A DNA stretch of 64,000 bases from Sphingomonadales bacterium (GTDB lineage: Bacteria; Pseudomonadota; Alphaproteobacteria; Sphingomonadales; Sphingomonadaceae), in assembly GCA_017302615.1 (NCBI GenBank), contig JAFLDB010000003.1, forward strand, positions 1 through 64,000, read 5' to 3'. The notes beneath the pieces were generated by a model. That model was given only the letters and a program-made list of their open reading frames with translations, did no database searches and was not told the origin of the DNA. The number at the start of each line of letters is the position of its first letter. Within the stretch, counting starts at the first letter, position 1. A program made the position numbers and the translations under genes. Below are positions 16,102 to 23,912 of the stretch, one piece after another.

Positions 16102-16733
16102 GCCAGCTGCACCTCTTTCACTGCGCCGATGCCCGTTCCTTTCGCGCGCTCTGGGCGCTGGAGGAACTGGGGCTGGACTATGACCTGACCCTGATGCCCT
16201 TCCCGCCGCGCTTCCGCTTTGAAGGGTACCGGGATGTCAATCCGCTCGGTACGGTGCCGGCGCTGATCGCCGATGGCGCGCTGATGACCGAAAGCAGCGC
16301 GATCCCGCATTTCCTGGCCACCCGCTATGGCCCGTCGGACCTGGCCGTGGCGCCGGACGAGCCGGACTATGCCCGCTATCTCAACTTCCTGTTCATGGGC
16401 GAGGCGACGCTGACCTTCCCGCAGACGATCCACCTGCGCTATACCCGGCTGGAGCCGCCCGAGCGGCGCGTGACCCAGGCGGCAGAGGACTATGCCCAGT
16501 GGTTCGGCTCGCGCCTGAAGAACGCGGAAGGCATGATGCACGGCGAATTCGCCGCCGCCGGCCGCTTCACCATGGCCGATGTCTCGGTCGGCTATGCGGT
16601 GATGCTGGCGCTGTCGATCGGGCTGGACGAACAGGTCACGCCCGGCATGGCCGCCTATCTGGAGCGGCTGAGCCAGCGGGACGGATTCCGCCGGGCCAAG
16701 GACAGACAGGCCGCCGGGCCAAGCGCAGTCTAG
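16098..16733 (+). CDS. Glutathione S-transferase family protein
   Basis: 211 residues from a GTG start in the GTGA overlap with the yqaA-like gene. The thioredoxin-like N-domain has LHLFHCADARSFRALWALEE (active-site region), the cis-Pro motif TVPALI, and ESSAIPHFL for the gamma-glutamyl contact. The C-terminal helical domain carries FTMADVSVGYAVML, the N-capping box of GSTs. A role in glutathione conjugation or stress defence is inferred. It converges with the Crp/Fnr gene, overlapping it by 4 bases. Confidence 0.88.
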   Translation: MSQLHLFHCADARSFRALWALEELGLDYDLTLMPFPPRFRFEGYRDVNPLGTVPALIADGALMTESSAIPHFLATRYGPSDLAVAPDEPDYARYLNFLFMGEATLTFPQTIHLRYTRLEPPERRVTQAAEDYAQWFGSRLKNAEGMMHGEFAAAGRFTMADVSVGYAVMLALSIGLDEQVTPGMAAYLERLSQRDGFRRAKDRQAAGPSAV

Positions 16734-17401
16734 CCGCCGTCCGCCAGCCTGCGCAGGCCGGCCGCATCGCGGATCGTGATCGTGCCATAGCCGCGCCGGA
16801 TCAAGCTGGCGGCTTCCCATTCCCGCAGCAGGCCGTTGACCGTCATCCGCGACAGGCCGGTCAGTTCGGCCAGGTCCTGCTGGGTCAGACGCAAGGCGGT
16901 CTCCGCGCCTCCCAGTCCGGACAGCAGGCCGGCCAGCCGCTCTGTCGCGCCCTGGCTGCGCGCGGCAACCAGGCTTTCCAGCGAGAATTGCAGCTGGTTG
17001 CCCAGCAACTGCAGCAGGCTGCGCATCGTGCCGGGATGCCGGGCCAGCACCGCTTCGAACCGGGCGGCATCGACCCACAGCAGCTGCGCCGGATCGGCCG
17101 CCACGGCATCGACCACGCGCGGTGCGCGGCGCAGCACGGCCAGCTCGCCCCAGCTTTCGCCGGGACCGAGCAGCGACAGGACGATGAACTGGCCCCCGGC
17201 GCTGAACTGGCCCAGCTTGACCCGTCCCTCGACCACGATCCAGCAGCCAGCCGCCGCATCGCCGCGTTGCTGGATCACCTGGCCCGCGGCAAAGCGGCGC
17301 GGCGTGGCCCGCTCGAGGAACGGGGCGAGTTCGGCGGCGCTCAACCCCGCCAGCAGCGAGGAGTGGAGCGGGCCGTTCCCGAAATGTAAGCCATCTGACA
17401 T
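16730..17401 (-). CDS. Crp/Fnr family transcriptional regulator
   Basis: 223 residues from MSDGLHFGNGP. An N-terminal cyclic-nucleotide-binding fold spans about 15-125 (VIQQRGDAAAGCWIVVEGRV; LLGPGESWGELAVLRRAPR), and a Crp-type winged helix at the C-terminus carries LRLTQQDLAELTGLSRMTVN (about 170-189). The N-terminal Cys cluster of an Fnr oxygen sensor is absent, and the effector is unknown. The gene is divergent from the fatty acid hydroxylase gene with 58 bases between the starts, so that gene is a plausible target. Confidence 0.9.
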   Translation of the reverse strand: MSDGLHFGNGPLHSSLLAGLSAAELAPFLERATPRRFAAGQVIQQRGDAAAGCWIVVEGRVKLGQFSAGGQFIVLSLLGPGESWGELAVLRRAPRVVDAVAADPAQLLWVDAARFEAVLARHPGTMRSLLQLLGNQLQFSLESLVAARSQGATERLAGLLSGLGGAETALRLTQQDLAELTGLSRMTVNGLLREWEAASLIRRGYGTITIRDAAGLRRLADGG

Positions 17402-17459
17402 TCTGACCGGAGGCCATGCGCTAAGTCTGCTTCGATAACAAGCGGGGAGAGTGGCCGTC

Positions 17460-18311
17460 ATGCCGACCGAGAACTGGGTAATCGTGGGGATCTTCCTGGG
17501 CTTTGCCCTGCTGGAGCTGGCCCGCTCCAACCTGCTGCACAAGCCGGAGCAAACCCGCGACGACTGGATCGTCGAACTGGTCAGCACGGTCCTGCTGCTG
17601 GCCGTGACCCAGCCCCTGATCCTCCTCGCCGTCGACCGGATGCTGGGTGCCTGGCAGCCGGACTGGCGCGGGGCGCTGGCGGGGCTCAACGTCTTCGCCG
17701 CAATTGGCCTGTTCCTCGTCTTCGATGACATGATGCAGTACTGGTGGCACCGCGCCTCGCACTCTACGCACTGGCTCTACAACCTGCACCGCGCCCACCA
17801 TAACGCCCGCTACATGAGCGTGCGGCTCGTCTACCGGAACAACCTGTTCTATTACGCGATGATGCCGGGGATCTGGCTTTCGGCCGTGCTGGTCTACCTC
17901 GGGCTGGGCTGGGTCTATGCCGGGTATCTGGTGGTCAAGCTGCTGGTCATTACCGGAGCGCACAGCGATGTCGCCTGGGATCGGCCGCTCTACCGGATCA
18001 AGGCGCTGTCGCCGGTGATGTGGCTGGTCGAACGGACGATCTCGACCCCGTCCACCCACCATATGCACCATGGCCGCCATGCGGATGATCCGGCGGTCAA
18101 CTACAAGGGCAACTATGGCAACCTGCTGTTCCTCTGGGATGTCCTGTTCGGGACCGCAAAGATCACCCGCTCCTATCCGCAAAGCTACGGGGTGGAAAAC
18201 CTGCCTCCGGCCCATTTCGGCCAGCAGTTGGCCTGGCCGCTGGTGCCGGAAAACAAGGTGATGGAACCGGAGGCCGAAGCCCGGCCCGCGGCCCGGCCTA
18301 GTCGCGCCTGA
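17460..18311 (+). CDS. Fatty acid hydroxylase / sterol desaturase superfamily membrane protein
   Basis: 283 residues from MPTENWVIVG, placed about 8 bases after GGGGAGAG. A GTG 9 bases upstream is too close to that site. Three hydrophobic regions flank the di-iron His boxes: YWWHRASHSTHWLY, HRAHHNARYMS, and STHHMHHGRHAD. This is the eight-His set of integral-membrane diiron hydroxylases acting on lipids, sterols or carotenoids. The substrate cannot be read from the sequence. The Pro/Ala/Glu-rich C-terminus overlaps the convergent SDR gene by 14 bases. Confidence 0.9.
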   Translation: MPTENWVIVGIFLGFALLELARSNLLHKPEQTRDDWIVELVSTVLLLAVTQPLILLAVDRMLGAWQPDWRGALAGLNVFAAIGLFLVFDDMMQYWWHRASHSTHWLYNLHRAHHNARYMSVRLVYRNNLFYYAMMPGIWLSAVLVYLGLGWVYAGYLVVKLLVITGAHSDVAWDRPLYRIKALSPVMWLVERTISTPSTHHMHHGRHADDPAVNYKGNYGNLLFLWDVLFGTAKITRSYPQSYGVENLPPAHFGQQLAWPLVPENKVMEPEAEARPAARPSRA

Positions 18312-19059
18312 CCGGCACCGTGTAATTGAGGCCAAGCCGCCCGCCATCGGGGTAGATCGTCTGGCCGGTGACATAGCTGCTCTCGCTGCTGGCCAGGAAC
18401 ACGGCGATGGCGGCGACCTCTTCCGGCTCTCCGCAGCGGCCCAGGGGAGTGCGGGACAGGATCCGCTCTTCGGCGGCGCGGTCGTTCATGATGCCTTTCA
18501 GCATGTCGGTCATGATCGAGCCGGGGCCGATCGCGTTGACGCGGATGCCCTTGGGCGCAAGTGCCAATGCGGTTACATTGGTCAGCTGTTTGAGTGCCCC
18601 TTTGGATAGTGCGTAGGCAATCTGGTTCGGTATCGCGAGCACCGCGTTCACACTGCTCATGTTCACGATTGCCGCGCCTTTCGGCATCAGCCGCGCCGCC
18701 GCCTGGGTTCCCCACAATGCCGACTTGAGATTGACCGCCATGACCCGGTCGAAATCCTCCTCGGTCAGTTCGTCCAGCTCGGCCGCATGGGTGATTCCGG
18801 CGTTGTTGACCAGCACGTCGAGGCCGCCCCAGCGGGCCTGGACCCGCTCAAAAAGGCGGGTGATTTCAGCCTTTCGGGCGACATCGCAGACGAGGCCTTC
18901 CTGTCCGAGTTCCGCGGCAGTGGCAGCCAGCCTGTCACCGTCGATATCGGCCAGCAGCAATTCCGCTCCCTCGGCCGCGAAGGCCCGGGCAATCGCCGCG
19001 CCGATCCCCTGCGCCGCCCCGGTAATCACTGCCCGTTTGCCCGCCAGCCGCCCGCTCAC
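18298..19059 (-). CDS. Classical short-chain dehydrogenase/reductase (SDR)
   Basis: 253 residues. Cofactor-binding TGAAQGIG at 13-20, the NNAGI motif near 88-92, catalytic Ser in VNMSSVNAV and the YALSK active site near 150 are all present. LAPKGIRVNAIGPGSI and the C-terminal YPDGG complete the fold. It is the last gene of an operon with serine palmitoyltransferase and ACP and overlaps the SGNH gene by 4 bases. Reduction of 3-ketosphinganine is therefore an attractive guess, but many SDRs look alike and other substrates are possible. Confidence 0.9.
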   Translation of the reverse strand: MSGRLAGKRAVITGAAQGIGAAIARAFAAEGAELLLADIDGDRLAATAAELGQEGLVCDVARKAEITRLFERVQARWGGLDVLVNNAGITHAAELDELTEEDFDRVMAVNLKSALWGTQAAARLMPKGAAIVNMSSVNAVLAIPNQIAYALSKGALKQLTNVTALALAPKGIRVNAIGPGSIMTDMLKGIMNDRAAEERILSRTPLGRCGEPEEVAAIAVFLASSESSYVTGQTIYPDGGRLGLNYTVPVRRD

Positions 19060-19853
19060 CGCTGCCCCCCGAACTTCGCCTCAGCCGCGGCAATCGCCGC
19101 TTCCGCCACCGGTCGCATCGCCGCATATCCGGCGGCATTGGGGTGCACGCCGTCAGGCCCGAACTCGGGTCGCAGCTCACCATTCGGCCCGGTCAGCACG
19201 GCATGGTAATCGGCATAGACCGCCCCGCGCTCTGCCGCGTAATCCCGCAGCCAGCCGTTGAGTGCGGCAATCCACGGCGCGGGCTGAAAGGACGGGCTCC
19301 AGCCGAACCGGTCGGTCGGCGGGATCGAGCCGAGGATCACCACGATCCCGTTCGCTTCGGCCAGGGCGACCATCGCCCGAACCGCGTTCTTGTAAGCCTC
19401 TGGCGTGGTCGGTCCGGTGTTTCCGGCAATGTCGTTGGTCCCGGCCATGATATGTACCACGCGGGGCTTCAGCGCGATCACATCCTGCCAGAAGCGGACC
19501 AGCATCTGCGGACTGGTCTGCCCGGAAATGCCGCGCCCCAGCCGGTTCTTGTCGAACAAGACCGGATCGAGACCGACCCAGTTCTCGGTGATCGAATCAC
19601 CGATGAACACCACTTGCGGCGGGTTGGCCGGATCGACCAGCGCGTTGTCCGCCCGGTAGCGGCACAGCCAGGCCCAGTCGTTGGCCCTGACCCGCTCGTC
19701 CTGCGCCCACAGCCCGTCCCGGCTCGCGGGGCAGGCGCTTTCGGCCATGCCGGGGGGCGGATAAGGATTCACGCCTCTAGCTGCAGCCGGGGCCGACAGG
19801 GCTCCGGCCAGCAGGCTCAGCAGCGCCAGCCACCATCTAGCCAAGGATCCCAA
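19056..19853 (-). CDS. Secreted SGNH/GDSL-family lipase or esterase
   Basis: 265 residues with a signal peptide (WLALLSLLAGALSAPAAARG). Catalytic blocks are in order: FIGDSITENW (block I Ser), RGISGQTSPQ (block II Gly), MAGTNDIAG (block III Asn), and DGVHPNAAGY (block V Asp/His). This is a GDSL-type hydrolase acting in the periplasm on acyl or acetyl esters. Its start lies 17 bases inside the end of the serine palmitoyltransferase gene, so it is co-transcribed with sphingolipid synthesis. A role in lipid or envelope modification is inferred from that. Confidence 0.88.
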   Translation of the reverse strand: MGSLARWWLALLSLLAGALSAPAAARGVNPYPPPGMAESACPASRDGLWAQDERVRANDWAWLCRYRADNALVDPANPPQVVFIGDSITENWVGLDPVLFDKNRLGRGISGQTSPQMLVRFWQDVIALKPRVVHIMAGTNDIAGNTGPTTPEAYKNAVRAMVALAEANGIVVILGSIPPTDRFGWSPSFQPAPWIAALNGWLRDYAAERGAVYADYHAVLTGPNGELRPEFGPDGVHPNAAGYAAMRPVAEAAIAAAEAKFGGQR

Positions 19854-21039
19854 CGGCCTTGCCCGCGCGGGTGAACATGCCGATGATCTTCTGGACCTGC
19901 TCGGCGCTGTGCTCTGCGCAAAGCGAGCAACGCAGCAGGGTCATGTTGGCGGGCGTGGCCGGCGGCCTGGCGAGGTTGACGTAAAGTCCTTCGTGCAGCA
20001 GCGCTTCCCACATCATTGCGCCTCGTTCCAGGTCGGGCATGATCACCGAGATGATCGCGCTTTCCGGCTCCTTGGTGCCAAGCTGGAACCCGGCATCGGT
20101 CAGCCCCTTGTGCAGCACCTTGGAGTTTTCCCAAAGGTGCGCGCGCTTGTTCCCGGCATGCATCAGCTTGCGGATCGAGGTGGCGGCGGTGTGCACCACG
20201 CTGGGCGGCAGGCTGGCTGTGAACACATAGGGCCGGCAGACCAGCCGCATGATCTCGAACTTCGGGTGGTTCGAAACGCAAAAGCCGCCGACAGTGCCGA
20301 CCGACTTTGAGAAGGTACCGATCACGAAATCGACCTGATCGAGTACGCCCTGGGCTTCGGCCACGCCGCGGCCATGCTCGCCGATGAAGCCCATCGAATG
20401 CGCCTCGTCGACCAGCACCATCGCGCCATTGTCCTTGGCGACCTTGATCATCTCCTTGAGCGGGGCGATGTCGCCCAGCATCGAGTAGACGCCTTCCAGA
20501 ACGACCAGCTTGCCCGCGCCTTCCGGAATCCGCTTCAGGCGCTTCTCCATCGCCTCGATGTCATTGTGCTTGAAGGGCACGACCTCGGCATCGCCCATCT
20601 TGCAGCCATCCCAGATGCTGGCGTGGCTGTCGATGTCGAGCACGATGTAATCGCCCTTGCCGGCAATCGTGCTGATGATACCCAGGTTGGCCTGGTAACC
20701 GGTGGAAAAGACCATCGCGTGGTCCATTCCATAGAATTCCTTGAGCGCGTCCTCGACCAGCCGGTGCCCTGCATAGGTGCCGTTCAGCACACGGCTGCCG
20801 GTGGTGCCGGATCCGAAATCATCCAGAGCCTGCTTGCCGGCCTCGATCACGTCGGGATCGAAGGTCATGCCCATGTAGTTGTAAGTGCCAAGCAGGATTG
20901 TTGGCTTGCCGTTGCAGATCGCCTCGGTTGGAGAGAGCACCTTCTCCATCACGAGGTTGAACGGGTCGGTCACCCCGGTCGAAAGCAGCGCGCGGCGCTG
21001 CTCGATCAGCGGGTCGAACTTGGAAAACAGGTCGGTCAT
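19837..21039 (-). CDS. spt: Serine palmitoyltransferase
   Basis: 400 residues, the usual length of soluble bacterial SPT. Signature residues of alpha-oxoamine synthases are present: GTYNYMGMT, GSGTTGSRVLNGT, DIDSHASIWDG, LVDEAHSMGFIGE and the PLP Schiff-base Lys in VIGTFSKSVGTVGG. The enzyme condenses L-serine with palmitoyl thioester to 3-ketosphinganine, the first step of sphingolipid synthesis. It follows an ACP gene by 36 bases, suggesting acyl-ACP rather than only acyl-CoA as donor. Sphingolipids replace much of the lipopolysaccharide in sphingomonads. Confidence 0.95.
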   Translation of the reverse strand: MTDLFSKFDPLIEQRRALLSTGVTDPFNLVMEKVLSPTEAICNGKPTILLGTYNYMGMTFDPDVIEAGKQALDDFGSGTTGSRVLNGTYAGHRLVEDALKEFYGMDHAMVFSTGYQANLGIISTIAGKGDYIVLDIDSHASIWDGCKMGDAEVVPFKHNDIEAMEKRLKRIPEGAGKLVVLEGVYSMLGDIAPLKEMIKVAKDNGAMVLVDEAHSMGFIGEHGRGVAEAQGVLDQVDFVIGTFSKSVGTVGGFCVSNHPKFEIMRLVCRPYVFTASLPPSVVHTAATSIRKLMHAGNKRAHLWENSKVLHKGLTDAGFQLGTKEPESAIISVIMPDLERGAMMWEALLHEGLYVNLARPPATPANMTLLRCSLCAEHSAEQVQKIIGMFTRAGKAVGILG

Positions 21040-21075
21040 GGGGTCTTTCAGATCCTCTGCTTGCCGGAACCAGGC

Positions 21076-21315
21076 TCAGCCCTGAAGCTTGACCACGGCA
21101 TCGATCAGCTGGCCGTAATTCTCGATCTCGGCCTGCTGGTTCATGCTGATGATGATGTCGAAAGCATCCTCGATCTCGGCGACGAAATCCATCACGGTCA
21201 GGCTGTCGAACTCCAGATCGCCGGCAAAGGTGGACGCCTCGGTGATCTCGATGCCCTTCTTATTGAACGGGGCGATCAGCTCGGCGATCTTCTCGGCAGT
21301 GGCGGCGCGGTCCAT
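21076..21315 (-). CDS. Acyl carrier protein dedicated to sphingolipid synthesis
   Basis: 79 residues. The 4'-phosphopantetheine site is Ser38 in LEFDSLTVMDFVAEIEDAF, a variant of the ACP DSL motif. The rest is an acidic four-helix bundle (AELIAPFNKKGIEITEAST; AEIENYGQLIDAVVKL). It lies directly upstream of spt on the same strand, as in other sphingolipid-producing alphaproteobacteria, and presumably hands palmitoyl groups to SPT. It is distinct from the fatty-acid synthesis ACP by context. Confidence 0.92.
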   Translation of the reverse strand: MDRAATAEKIAELIAPFNKKGIEITEASTFAGDLEFDSLTVMDFVAEIEDAFDIIISMNQQAEIENYGQLIDAVVKLQG

Positions 21316-21383
21316 GGTAATTGATGCTCCCGAAGTGATTTGCGGCGCTTTGGCCGATGAATGGGGCGGAAAATAGGCGGATG

Positions 21384-21761
21384 TCAGGCCGGAGCCCTTT
21401 CGACAAGTCCCTTCACCGCCTGCATGAAGGGGCCGATCGACACCGGCTTGGCCAGATAGCCTTCGGCGCCGGCATCGCGGATCCGCTCCTCGTCGCCCTT
21501 GCCGGCATAGGCGGTCACGGCGAGGACGGGGATTGCCCGGAGGACCGGATCCTTCTTGGCTGCCTCGATCAGGTCCAGCCCTGAAATGTTGGGGAGCTGG
21601 ATATCCATGATGATCAGGTTGGGGACGAATTGCCGGGCAGCATCCAGCGCCAGCTGGCCATCTGCGCATGGTTCCACCGCATAGCCCTGACTGCGCAGCA
21701 CATCGCAGAACAGCTTGCGGTTGAGGTCGTTGTCCTCGACAACAAGGATACGCTTTGCCAT
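21384..21761 (-). CDS. divK: Single-domain response regulator DivK
   Basis: 125 residues, only a CheY-like receiver. Acidic pair in VVEDNDLN, phospho-acceptor Asp53 (IIMDIQLP), Thr in VTAYAGKGD and Lys in GYLAKPV. Length and the Asp53 position agree with Caulobacter DivK, the essential regulator that, through DivL and CckA, lowers CtrA activity. It is the first gene of the strand run that continues to ACP and spt. The 68 bases to ACP may still hold a separate promoter. ctrA is 7 kb away. Confidence 0.85.
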   Translation of the reverse strand: MAKRILVVEDNDLNRKLFCDVLRSQGYAVEPCADGQLALDAARQFVPNLIIMDIQLPNISGLDLIEAAKKDPVLRAIPVLAVTAYAGKGDEERIRDAGAEGYLAKPVSIGPFMQAVKGLVERAPA

Positions 21762-21797
21762 GAGCGCTGCCCTAGACCCTGGCGGAGAGCCTGACAA

Positions 21798-22067
21798 TTG
21801 CTGCGCGAACCCCAATCCCCGGCCCCCGATCCCGCCGCCCTGGCGCTGGGCGCGCTTGGCTGGGTGCTTGGCGACGAAGACCGGGCCGGGCGCCTGCTGG
21901 CGCTGACCGGATTGACTGCGGATTCGCTGCGCGCCGGGCTTGCTGATCCGGCAGTACTGGGCGCGGTGCTGGATTTTCTGGCCAGCCATGAACGCGATCT
22001 TGTCGCGGCGGCAGAACATCTAGGGATTGAACCGGCCGAGCTGATGGCCGCGAGAGAGAGGTTGTAG
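21798..22067 (+). CDS. DUF3572 protein
   Basis: 89 residues from a TTG start after GGAGAG. DPAALALGALGWVLGDEDRAGRLLALTGL and VLDFLASHERDLVAAAEHLGIEP match DUF3572, a small helical family found widely in alphaproteobacteria next to divK. Function is unknown. Only 36 bases separate its start from that of divK on the other strand, so both promoters must overlap. It is the first gene of the plus-strand group continuing to the HAD gene 4 bases downstream. Confidence 0.8.
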   Translation: MLREPQSPAPDPAALALGALGWVLGDEDRAGRLLALTGLTADSLRAGLADPAVLGAVLDFLASHERDLVAAAEHLGIEPAELMAARERL

Positions 22068-22071
22068 AACA

Positions 22072-22686
22072 ATGGCAAGGCCGCTGATCATCAGCGATTG
22101 CGATGAAGTGCTGCTGCACATGATCGTACCCTTTGGCGTGTGGCTGGAGGAAACCCAGCCGGTATCCTTCAAACTCATCGGCAACGATTTTTCGAAGGCG
22201 ATCCGTGACAAGCAGAGTGGCGAACCGGTCGAGCCGATGGAGATCTGGCGGCTGCTCAACCTGTTTTTCGACAACGAGATGCACCGCCAGAACCCGATCA
22301 TCGGTGCGGTCGGCGCGATCAATACGTTGAAGGACCATGCCGATGTCGTGATCCTCACCAACCTGGCCGACAAGCACAACGAAGCACGGGCCCGGCAGCT
22401 TGCCGAACACGGGATCGAGGCGCGGGTCTTTACCAACCAGGGGCCGAAGGGGCCGGCGCTGCAAGCCATTCTGGATGAGTACAAGCCGTCGAAGGCCGTG
22501 TTCATCGACGACCTGGCCCAGCATCATGGTTCTGCGGCCGAAATGGTACCTCATATTGATCGCCTTCACCTATGTGGTGAACCGACGCTTGCCCCGCATA
22601 TCACCTGCGGGTTTCAGGCAGGCCACGCCCATGCCCGGATCGACACCTGGGAGCATGCCTTGCCCTGGCTGCTCTCGCGTCTGTAA
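22072..22686 (+). CDS. HAD-superfamily hydrolase-like protein
   Basis: 204 residues. HAD motif I is IISDCDEVLLHM (nucleophile and acid/base Asp pair in DCD), motif II is VILTNLADKH (Thr), and motif IV is AVFIDDLAQHH (DD). A helical cap of about 60 residues lies between motifs I and II. The DxD form at the nucleophile supports phosphatase-type chemistry. Substrate unknown. It is read with DUF3572 and RidA (13 bases to the next start). Confidence 0.82.
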   Translation: MARPLIISDCDEVLLHMIVPFGVWLEETQPVSFKLIGNDFSKAIRDKQSGEPVEPMEIWRLLNLFFDNEMHRQNPIIGAVGAINTLKDHADVVILTNLADKHNEARARQLAEHGIEARVFTNQGPKGPALQAILDEYKPSKAVFIDDLAQHHGSAAEMVPHIDRLHLCGEPTLAPHITCGFQAGHAHARIDTWEHALPWLLSRL

Positions 22687-22699
22687 AAGGAACCCCGTG

Positions 22700-23161
22700 A
22701 TGACTATCGATGCCCGCCTTGCCGAACTCGGAATCGTCCTGCCCGAACCGGCCGCGCCGGTTGCGGCCTATGTCCCGGTCGTGATTGCCGGAGGGCTGGC
22801 CCATGTCTCAGGCCAGGTTTCGATCGTCGGTGGCCAGCTGCTGAAAGGGCGATTGGGCGAGGATCTGACCCTCGAGCAGGGCGTTGAAGGCGCGCGGGCC
22901 TGCGGGCTGATGATCCTGGCGCAGCTCAAGGCCGCGCTTGGCTCGCTTGACCGGGTCGAGCGGATCGTCAAGCTGGGCGCGTTCATCAACTCGGCTGCCG
23001 ATTTCACCGATCAGCCCAAGGTTGCCAACGGCGCCTCGGAACTGATGGTCGAAGTGTTCGGCGATGCCGGCAAGCACGCCCGCAGCGCGGTCGGTGTGCC
23101 CTGCCTGCCGCTGGGCGTTGCCGTGGAAGTGGATGCGATCGTTGCTGTTCGGCCTGCTTGA
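22700..23161 (+). CDS. RidA family protein (YjgF/YER057c/UK114)
   Basis: 153 residues. The fold is marked by PVVIAGGLAHVSGQVSIVGG, LEQGVEGARACGLMILAQLK, and the C-terminal VGVPCLPLGVAVEVDAIVAV. It is the longer RidA subgroup. The Arg that binds the enamine carboxylate in canonical RidA (usually in an R-x-C/V-x-V segment near residue 105) is not obvious, and ARSAVGVPCLPLG is the closest match. Thus deamination of 2-aminoacrylate is possible but unproven. Its 3' end overlaps the GDPD gene by 29 bases. Confidence 0.88.
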   Translation: MTIDARLAELGIVLPEPAAPVAAYVPVVIAGGLAHVSGQVSIVGGQLLKGRLGEDLTLEQGVEGARACGLMILAQLKAALGSLDRVERIVKLGAFINSAADFTDQPKVANGASELMVEVFGDAGKHARSAVGVPCLPLGVAVEVDAIVAVRPA

Positions 23162-23912
23162 TCGCTGGCGTGCTCCAGCCCCCAAGCCGGACAAGGTGGC
23201 CTGGCTTGGTGGCCACGCCTATGCCCATCGCGGCCTGCATGCCCCGGGGGTGCCGGAAAATTCGCTTTCCGCATTCAGCGCCGCAATCGAGCGGGGCATG
23301 GGAATCGAATGCGACGTGCAGCGCGCGCGCGACGGGCAGGCCATGGTTTTCCATGACTTCGAGCTTGAGCGCCTGACGGCCGAAACCGGCCTGGTTGGCG
23401 AGCGCTCAGCCGAGGAGCTGGCCCGAATCGAGCTGTCCGGCAGCCATGAACGCATCCCGACCCTGCGCCGCATGCTGGATGAGGTGGCGGGCCGTGTCCC
23501 GATCCTGATCGAAATCAAGTCCAAGCGCGGTTCCTTCGCGCGGACCGGGGCGCTGTGCCAAGCGGTGCGGCGGGTGCTGGAAGGCTATACCGGACCCCAT
23601 GCGGTGATGAGCTTCGATCCCCGGGTGGTCCGCTGGTTTGCGGATCGGTCGCCGCTGACCGTGCGCGGGCTGGTGGTGACCGAGGAAAGCGACAAGGCGC
23701 TGCCGGGTATCATCCGCCGTCACCTGTTCCTGTGGAAGGCCCGGCCTGATTTCCTGGCCTATGACATCCGCGATCTGCCAAGCCGCTTTGCCGCGGCCCA
23801 GCGCAAGCGCGGGCTGCCGGTGCTGACCTGGACCGTCCGCAGCGCGGAACACCGCGAGCGCGCGGCTGAGCATGCCGATGCACCGATCGCGGAGGGCGCG
23901 GGGGTCGCTTGA
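23133..23912 (+). CDS. Glycerophosphodiester phosphodiesterase
   Basis: 259 residues from an ATG inside the end of the RidA gene. The N-terminal catalytic blocks AHRGLHAPGVPENSLSAF (His-Arg) and GIECDVQRARDG with VFHDFELERLT (Glu, Asp and His) are those of GDPD TIM barrels. LIEIKSKRG gives the later Glu and Lys, and PVLTWTVRS the C-terminal Trp. It hydrolyses glycerophosphodiesters to glycerol-3-phosphate and an alcohol. There is no signal peptide, so it is cytoplasmic. Stop overlaps the next start (TTGA). Confidence 0.9.
   Translation: MRSLLFGLLDRWRAPAPKPDKVAWLGGHAYAHRGLHAPGVPENSLSAFSAAIERGMGIECDVQRARDGQAMVFHDFELERLTAETGLVGERSAEELARIELSGSHERIPTLRRMLDEVAGRVPILIEIKSKRGSFARTGALCQAVRRVLEGYTGPHAVMSFDPRVVRWFADRSPLTVRGLVVTEESDKALPGIIRRHLFLWKARPDFLAYDIRDLPSRFAAAQRKRGLPVLTWTVRSAEHRERAAEHADAPIAEGAGVA

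Noticed and set aside
15759..17417. 552-residue minus-strand open frame
   Set aside because: It overlaps yqaA, GST and the Crp/Fnr gene in other frames, all of which have clear domains.
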